Shown here piece by piece: positions 61,901 through 64,000 of a DNA stretch of 64,000 nucleotides. The notes beneath the pieces are model-generated. The model worked only from the letters and a program-made list of their open reading frames with translations, did not search any database and was not told the DNA's origin. Source of the stretch: Streptomyces panaciradicis (GTDB taxonomy: Bacteria; Actinomycetota; Actinomycetes; Streptomycetales; Streptomycetaceae); NCBI RefSeq assembly GCF_023516615.1, contig NZ_JAMGBF010000008.1:1-64000 (forward strand), written 5' to 3'. The number at the start of each line of letters is the position of its first letter. Position 1 is the stretch's first letter. A program made the translations under genes and the position numbers.

Positions 61901-62506
61901 TTCGCCACTCCGGTGGCCATCACCGCGGACACCGGGTACGTCGTCTCCTACCACGCGCCGAACGGCAACTACGCGGTGGACGGCGGCTACTTCGCGGCGG
62001 CCCACAAGTCCTATCCGCTCACGGCCACGGCCGACACCACCACCCACCACAACGGGCTGTACAAGTACGGCAGCACCTCGGCCTTCCCCAACGGTTCCTA
62101 CGGATCCTCGAACTACTGGGTGGGCCCGGTCTTCACCGCCGACAACCCGACCGCGTCCCTGGCGTCGGAGACCGCGGCCTCGGAGGTGACCGCCTCCTCG
62201 GTGGCGCACACCGCCGACGCGGCGCACGCCCTCGTCATGGCCGTGCAGAAGAAGGCCCCGGTGGCGACCGTGAACGCGACCGTGACCGTGCTGAGCGGCT
62301 CCAAGGCCGCCCGCAAGCTCCATGTCACGGCCGTCGTCTCCTACAACCGGTCGACGCACAAGGTGTCCGTGCACCTGTCCTCGCCGCTGCCCGACGGCAC
62401 CCGGTTCAAGGTCACGGTCACGGCCCGGGACAAGCACCACCACACGGTGAAGTCCCGCAGCTGGACGCTGACCGGCAAGACCACGTTCAAGAAGAAGAAG
62501 AACTGA
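58904..62506 (+). CDS. Large secreted multidomain protein with two DUF4082 domains
   Basis: The 1200-residue protein has a signal peptide (basic start, then LAVIAALILAVLPLAGSA, cleavage near 33). Residues ~35-530 resemble the C-terminal domain of N,N-dimethylformamidase large subunits (QIYRLGWYGGDGARQM, SSGHDEYWT, FFSGNEVFWKTR). An Ig-like stretch (~545-640), a DUF4082 (~645-805, starts ACPCTIWPASAVP), a Big-like domain (~815-905), and a second DUF4082 (~910-1080, starts TCPCTLWSSSAVP) follow. The C-terminus is Ala-rich then ends in a basic tail KKKKN. It may modify or bind the exopolysaccharide at the surface; the enzymatic role is not proved. The ATG has GAGAGGT upstream. Confidence 0.87.
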   Translation: MKRWSRRIRGGRLAVIAALILAVLPLAGSAQAASDPCGSGSNAVVCENSKTGSPKSDWFSPNAYGDIKGFTTKESVQAGDTVQFKVQSPVSYNIQIYRLGWYGGDGARQMSTAAQAAQTYPANYTSKAAGCTTKSSTGLVDCGNWPVTATWTVPSDAVSGLYIANITQTDGDGLMPYPFVVRNDASTSDIVVQTSDQTWQAYNDYGGQDLYGGTGPAPDGRAYEVSYNRPLDIGGDNGIYGSEYMMLSWLERNGYDVSYTSGVQVSSSGGATLLKKHKVYMSSGHDEYWTQSQYSNVLAARKAGVREAFFSGNEVFWKTRLAPSIDGTSTADRTLVCYKMTKMAQNNGIADPSGVWTGTWMDPASTDYGQTYQPPNILTGSMFTVNGYRADAITVPGSYGKNRIWRNTSIANLTSGQTATFPTGTLGYEWDSDLDNSTRPAGAIDVSSTTVDINDGKLRQDWGNLYGNGTATHNLVEFRDQDSGALVFGAGTVQWSWGLTNVPTYNPADTVVTEDSRMQQATVNILADMGVQPLTRQSNLVAGTASTDTTGPSVTVTSPSSGVTVPALKPVTVKGTASDSGGVVARVEVSTDGGTTWKAATGLTSWSFSWTPTTPGPASVKVRAVDDSVNMGAVTTVPLTVGPQACPCTIWPASAVPGTVNGGDGGSVELGVKFRTTVAGSITGVRFYKSPVNTGTHIGNLWTASGTRLATGTFTGETASGWQQLNFSTPVTVKANTTYVASYFAPNGGYSYDTTFASGDAGLAPLTALKSGTDGGNGVYHYGSSSAFPSSQTSGSNYWVDVVLDTSTASTTPPTVTSTSPTSGATDASITAPVSATFSSAVDTDSVTFTLKDSSGATVPGAVTFPASNKATFTPSTELDLHTAYTASVQASDVWGNAMADPVAWSFTTSSTPPAVTCPCTLWSSSAVPATPDMTADPNSVELGTRFTSSAAGWVTGVTFYKGTGNTGTHTGSLWTDDGTLLASGTFTGETASGWQTLTFATPVAITADTGYVVSYHAPNGNYAVDGGYFAAAHKSYPLTATADTTTHHNGLYKYGSTSAFPNGSYGSSNYWVGPVFTADNPTASLASETAASEVTASSVAHTADAAHALVMAVQKKAPVATVNATVTVLSGSKAARKLHVTAVVSYNRSTHKVSVHLSSPLPDGTRFKVTVTARDKHHHTVKSRSWTLTGKTTFKKKKN

Positions 62507-62540
62507 CGGAGCCGGCACCGACCCGTCCCCACACACCGTC

Positions 62541-62571
62541 GGTGGTCCGCGCCAGCACGGCGCGGACCACC
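62541..62571 (+). terminator. Hairpin after the large secreted-protein gene
   Basis: A perfect 13-bp stem GGTGGTCCGCGCC / GGCGCGGACCACC with a 5-base loop lies 35 bases after the stop and 24 bases before the next gene. It probably divides the operon. Confidence 0.85.
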
Positions 62572-62594
62572 GGCGGGGATTGGCTTCCCCACCG

Positions 62595-63641
62595 ATGAGC
62601 AGCGTCAGTGTTGTGATCCCCTGCTACAAGTACGGGCACTTCCTCGCCGACTGCGTGAGCAGCGTCCTGGACGAGCAGGACGGCGTTGACGTCCGCGTCC
62701 TCATCATCGACGACGCCTCGCCCGACGACTCGGCGGAGGTGGCGCGGAAACTCGCCGCCGCCGACCCGCGGATCGAGGTCCACGTCCACGAGACCAACAA
62801 GGGCCACATCGCCACCTACAACGAGGGCCTCCTGGAGTGGGCCGACGGCGACTACGTGGCCCTGCTGTCCGCCGACGACCGGCTGGTCCCCGGCGCGCTC
62901 GTCCGGGCCGCCCGGCTTCTGGACGCCCACCCCGAGGCCGGGTTCGCCTACGGCCGGCCCCTGCGCTTCCAGCACGGCGGACCGCTGCCCAAGGCCCGGA
63001 CACGCGGCACCGGTTCGGTCGTCTACCCCGGCCAGTGGTGGCTGGAGCGCCGCTTCCGCGAGGGCACCGGCTGCATCACCTCGCCGGAGGTCGTCGTGCG
63101 CACCGGGCTCCAGCGGAAGGTCGGCGGCTACGACCCCGCCCTGCCGCACGCCGGCGACATCGAGATGTGGATGCGGCTGGCCGCCCACGCCGACGTCGGC
63201 TACGTCCGCGGCGCCGACCAGGCCTTCTACCGCGTCCACGGCAACAACATGTCCACCGTCGACTTCGGCGGCCAGCTGGACGACCTGCGCCAGCGCCTGG
63301 TGGCCTTCGACTCGGTGCTCACCAAGTGCGCCGACCGGCTGCCGCACGCCGACCGCCTCGCCGACCAGGTCCACACCCGCCTCGCCCGCTACGCCCTGCG
63401 CCGCGCCTACCGCGCCTACGACCGGGGCCGCACCGCCGTCGTACCGGTCGACGAGTGCGTCGCGTTCGCCGAGCAGTGCCTGCCCGGCTACCGCAAGCTG
63501 CCCGAGTACCGCGCGCTGCGGCTGCGCAGACGGATCGGGCCGACGGCCATGCCGTACCTGCAGCCGCTGGTGTGGTCGGCCGTGGCCGAGCGCGGACGGG
63601 AGTGGCTGTGGTGGGAGTCCTGGAAGCGCCGCGGTATCTGA
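62595..63641 (+). CDS. Family 2 glycosyltransferase
   Basis: The 348-residue GT2 starts SVSVVIPCYKYGHFLADCVS, with the nucleotide-binding VLIIDDASPDDS and the metal motif YVALLSADDRLVPGAL (SADD near 95). It probably extends the repeat unit on the lipid carrier. The ATG at 62595 has GGGGAT fairly far upstream; a TTG at 62580 would add five residues. It lies right after a strong terminator, so it may have its own promoter inside the ~40-bp gap. Confidence 0.85.
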   Translation: MSSVSVVIPCYKYGHFLADCVSSVLDEQDGVDVRVLIIDDASPDDSAEVARKLAAADPRIEVHVHETNKGHIATYNEGLLEWADGDYVALLSADDRLVPGALVRAARLLDAHPEAGFAYGRPLRFQHGGPLPKARTRGTGSVVYPGQWWLERRFREGTGCITSPEVVVRTGLQRKVGGYDPALPHAGDIEMWMRLAAHADVGYVRGADQAFYRVHGNNMSTVDFGGQLDDLRQRLVAFDSVLTKCADRLPHADRLADQVHTRLARYALRRAYRAYDRGRTAVVPVDECVAFAEQCLPGYRKLPEYRALRLRRRIGPTAMPYLQPLVWSAVAERGREWLWWESWKRRGI

Positions 63642-63658
63642 TGCGCGATCAGTTCAGC

Positions 63659-64000
63659 TCAGCCCGCCACCACGACCTCGTCGGCGCGGCGGACCGTGCC
63701 CGGCGCCTCCGCCTCGCGCCGCCTGCGGCGCAGCGCGAACCGGTCGAGCCACAGCGCGCCCAGCAGCCCGGCGGTCGCGCCCAGCAGCGCCGTACCCGCC
63801 AGGGCGCGGGACCTGTTGCCCTGCACCGGGGCGGCACTCGGGGCGACCAGGACGGACGCCGTGATCCGCGCGCCGGGGGCCACGCCCTCCTTCTCCTGCA
63901 CGGCCGCCACATGCCGGGAGTACACCTCGATGACCCGCTGGACCGCCGTGTCGGCCGCGACGGCGTCACCGCGGCGCGCCTGCACCTGCACCGAGGGGAT
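63659..64000 (-). CDS. Wzz-like chain-length determinant protein, 5' end missing
   Basis: The frame runs in from the right edge and ends at 63659. The visible C-terminal 113 residues include a periplasmic helical part (TAVQRVIEVYSRHVAAVQEK), a Pro-Val-Gln-Gly block typical of the Wzz region before the last TM (APVQGN), a hydrophobic helix ALAGTALLGATAGLLGALWL and a short basic tail. Wzz/Wzc-type proteins set polysaccharide length. Convergent with the GT2. Confidence 0.7.
   Translation of the reverse strand: MPSVQVQARRGDAVAADTAVQRVIEVYSRHVAAVQEKEGVAPGARITASVLVAPSAAPVQGNRSRALAGTALLGATAGLLGALWLDRFALRRRRREAEAPGTVRRADEVVVAG

Noticed and set aside
58781..62536. Minus-strand 1251-residue frame
   Set aside because: A Gly/Arg/Val-rich shadow of the large secreted protein, which has clear domains and a signal peptide on the plus strand.

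Overview
The window is chromosomal DNA of a Streptomyces or very close relative. Evidence: very high GC with G or C at most third codon positions; frequent GTG and TTG starts; runs of genes joined by ATGA or GTGA overlaps; leaderless starts; rare TTA codons; and typical Streptomyces families (RmdA, OlsB/OlsA, ergothioneine genes, DUF574 methyltransferase, DUF1876, Tat-exported arabinanases). Gene content and order from about 1 to 36 kb resemble, from memory, the S. coelicolor SCO0910-SCO0931 neighbourhood. No rRNA, tRNA, IS element, phage gene or CRISPR array was seen.

Layout. 1-5 kb: the end of a secreted proline-rich protein, a lipoprotein, then a methyltransferase coupled to the c-di-GMP gene rmdA. 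5-10 kb: a large LuxR (LAL) regulator, an alpha/beta hydrolase and an SDR. 10-14.5 kb: a LysR regulator divergent from a three-gene succinate dehydrogenase. 14.6-15.5 kb: a decayed gas-vesicle remnant (3' piece of gvpL, then gvpS-like and gvpK). 15.7-19.3 kb: the ornithine-lipid acyltransferases olsB-olsA, a 92-bp tandem repeat array, and an alanyl-tRNA synthetase-like gene behind an attenuator-like leader with its own small ORF. 19.3-25.4 kb: pectate lyase, a UvrA-like ATPase, an LLM oxidoreductase and an SDR. 25.4-26.0 kb: a TPP riboswitch reading into a [2Fe-2S] ferredoxin-like gene. 26-30 kb: a stress or dormancy-type group (universal stress protein, CBS-BON, DUF1876, a secreted protein, HAD, dodecin). 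30-36 kb: an orphan DasA-like sugar-binding lipoprotein with a DasR-type site, then the ergothioneine operon egtABCD. 36-43 kb: PARG-like hydrolase, cupin, a cysteine-bearing HTH regulator with a membrane partner, a CMD-family protein, PemK, flotillin with a small NfeD-like protein, and an amidase. 43-49 kb: two exported arabinofuranosidases of different families around a membrane-anchored hydrolase. 49-52 kb: a TolB-like protein, an MFS transporter and a GT2. 52-64 kb: an exopolysaccharide locus with a phosphoglycosyltransferase, amino-sugar genes, a 1200-residue secreted protein, a GT2 and a Wzz-like end.

How they work together. The 52-64 kb block reads as one pathway: make an acylated amino sugar nucleotide, load the first sugar phosphate onto a lipid carrier, extend it, and control chain length. 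The 30-36 kb block pairs an amino-sugar-type uptake protein with low-molecular-weight thiol synthesis. The 43-49 kb genes are a small arabinan-degrading set whose upstream regions share a short motif. The most unusual pieces are the leader of the AlaRS-like gene, the TPP riboswitch on a ferredoxin-like gene, the gas-vesicle remnant, and the 92-bp array. All assignments come from reading the sequence; no database search was run.
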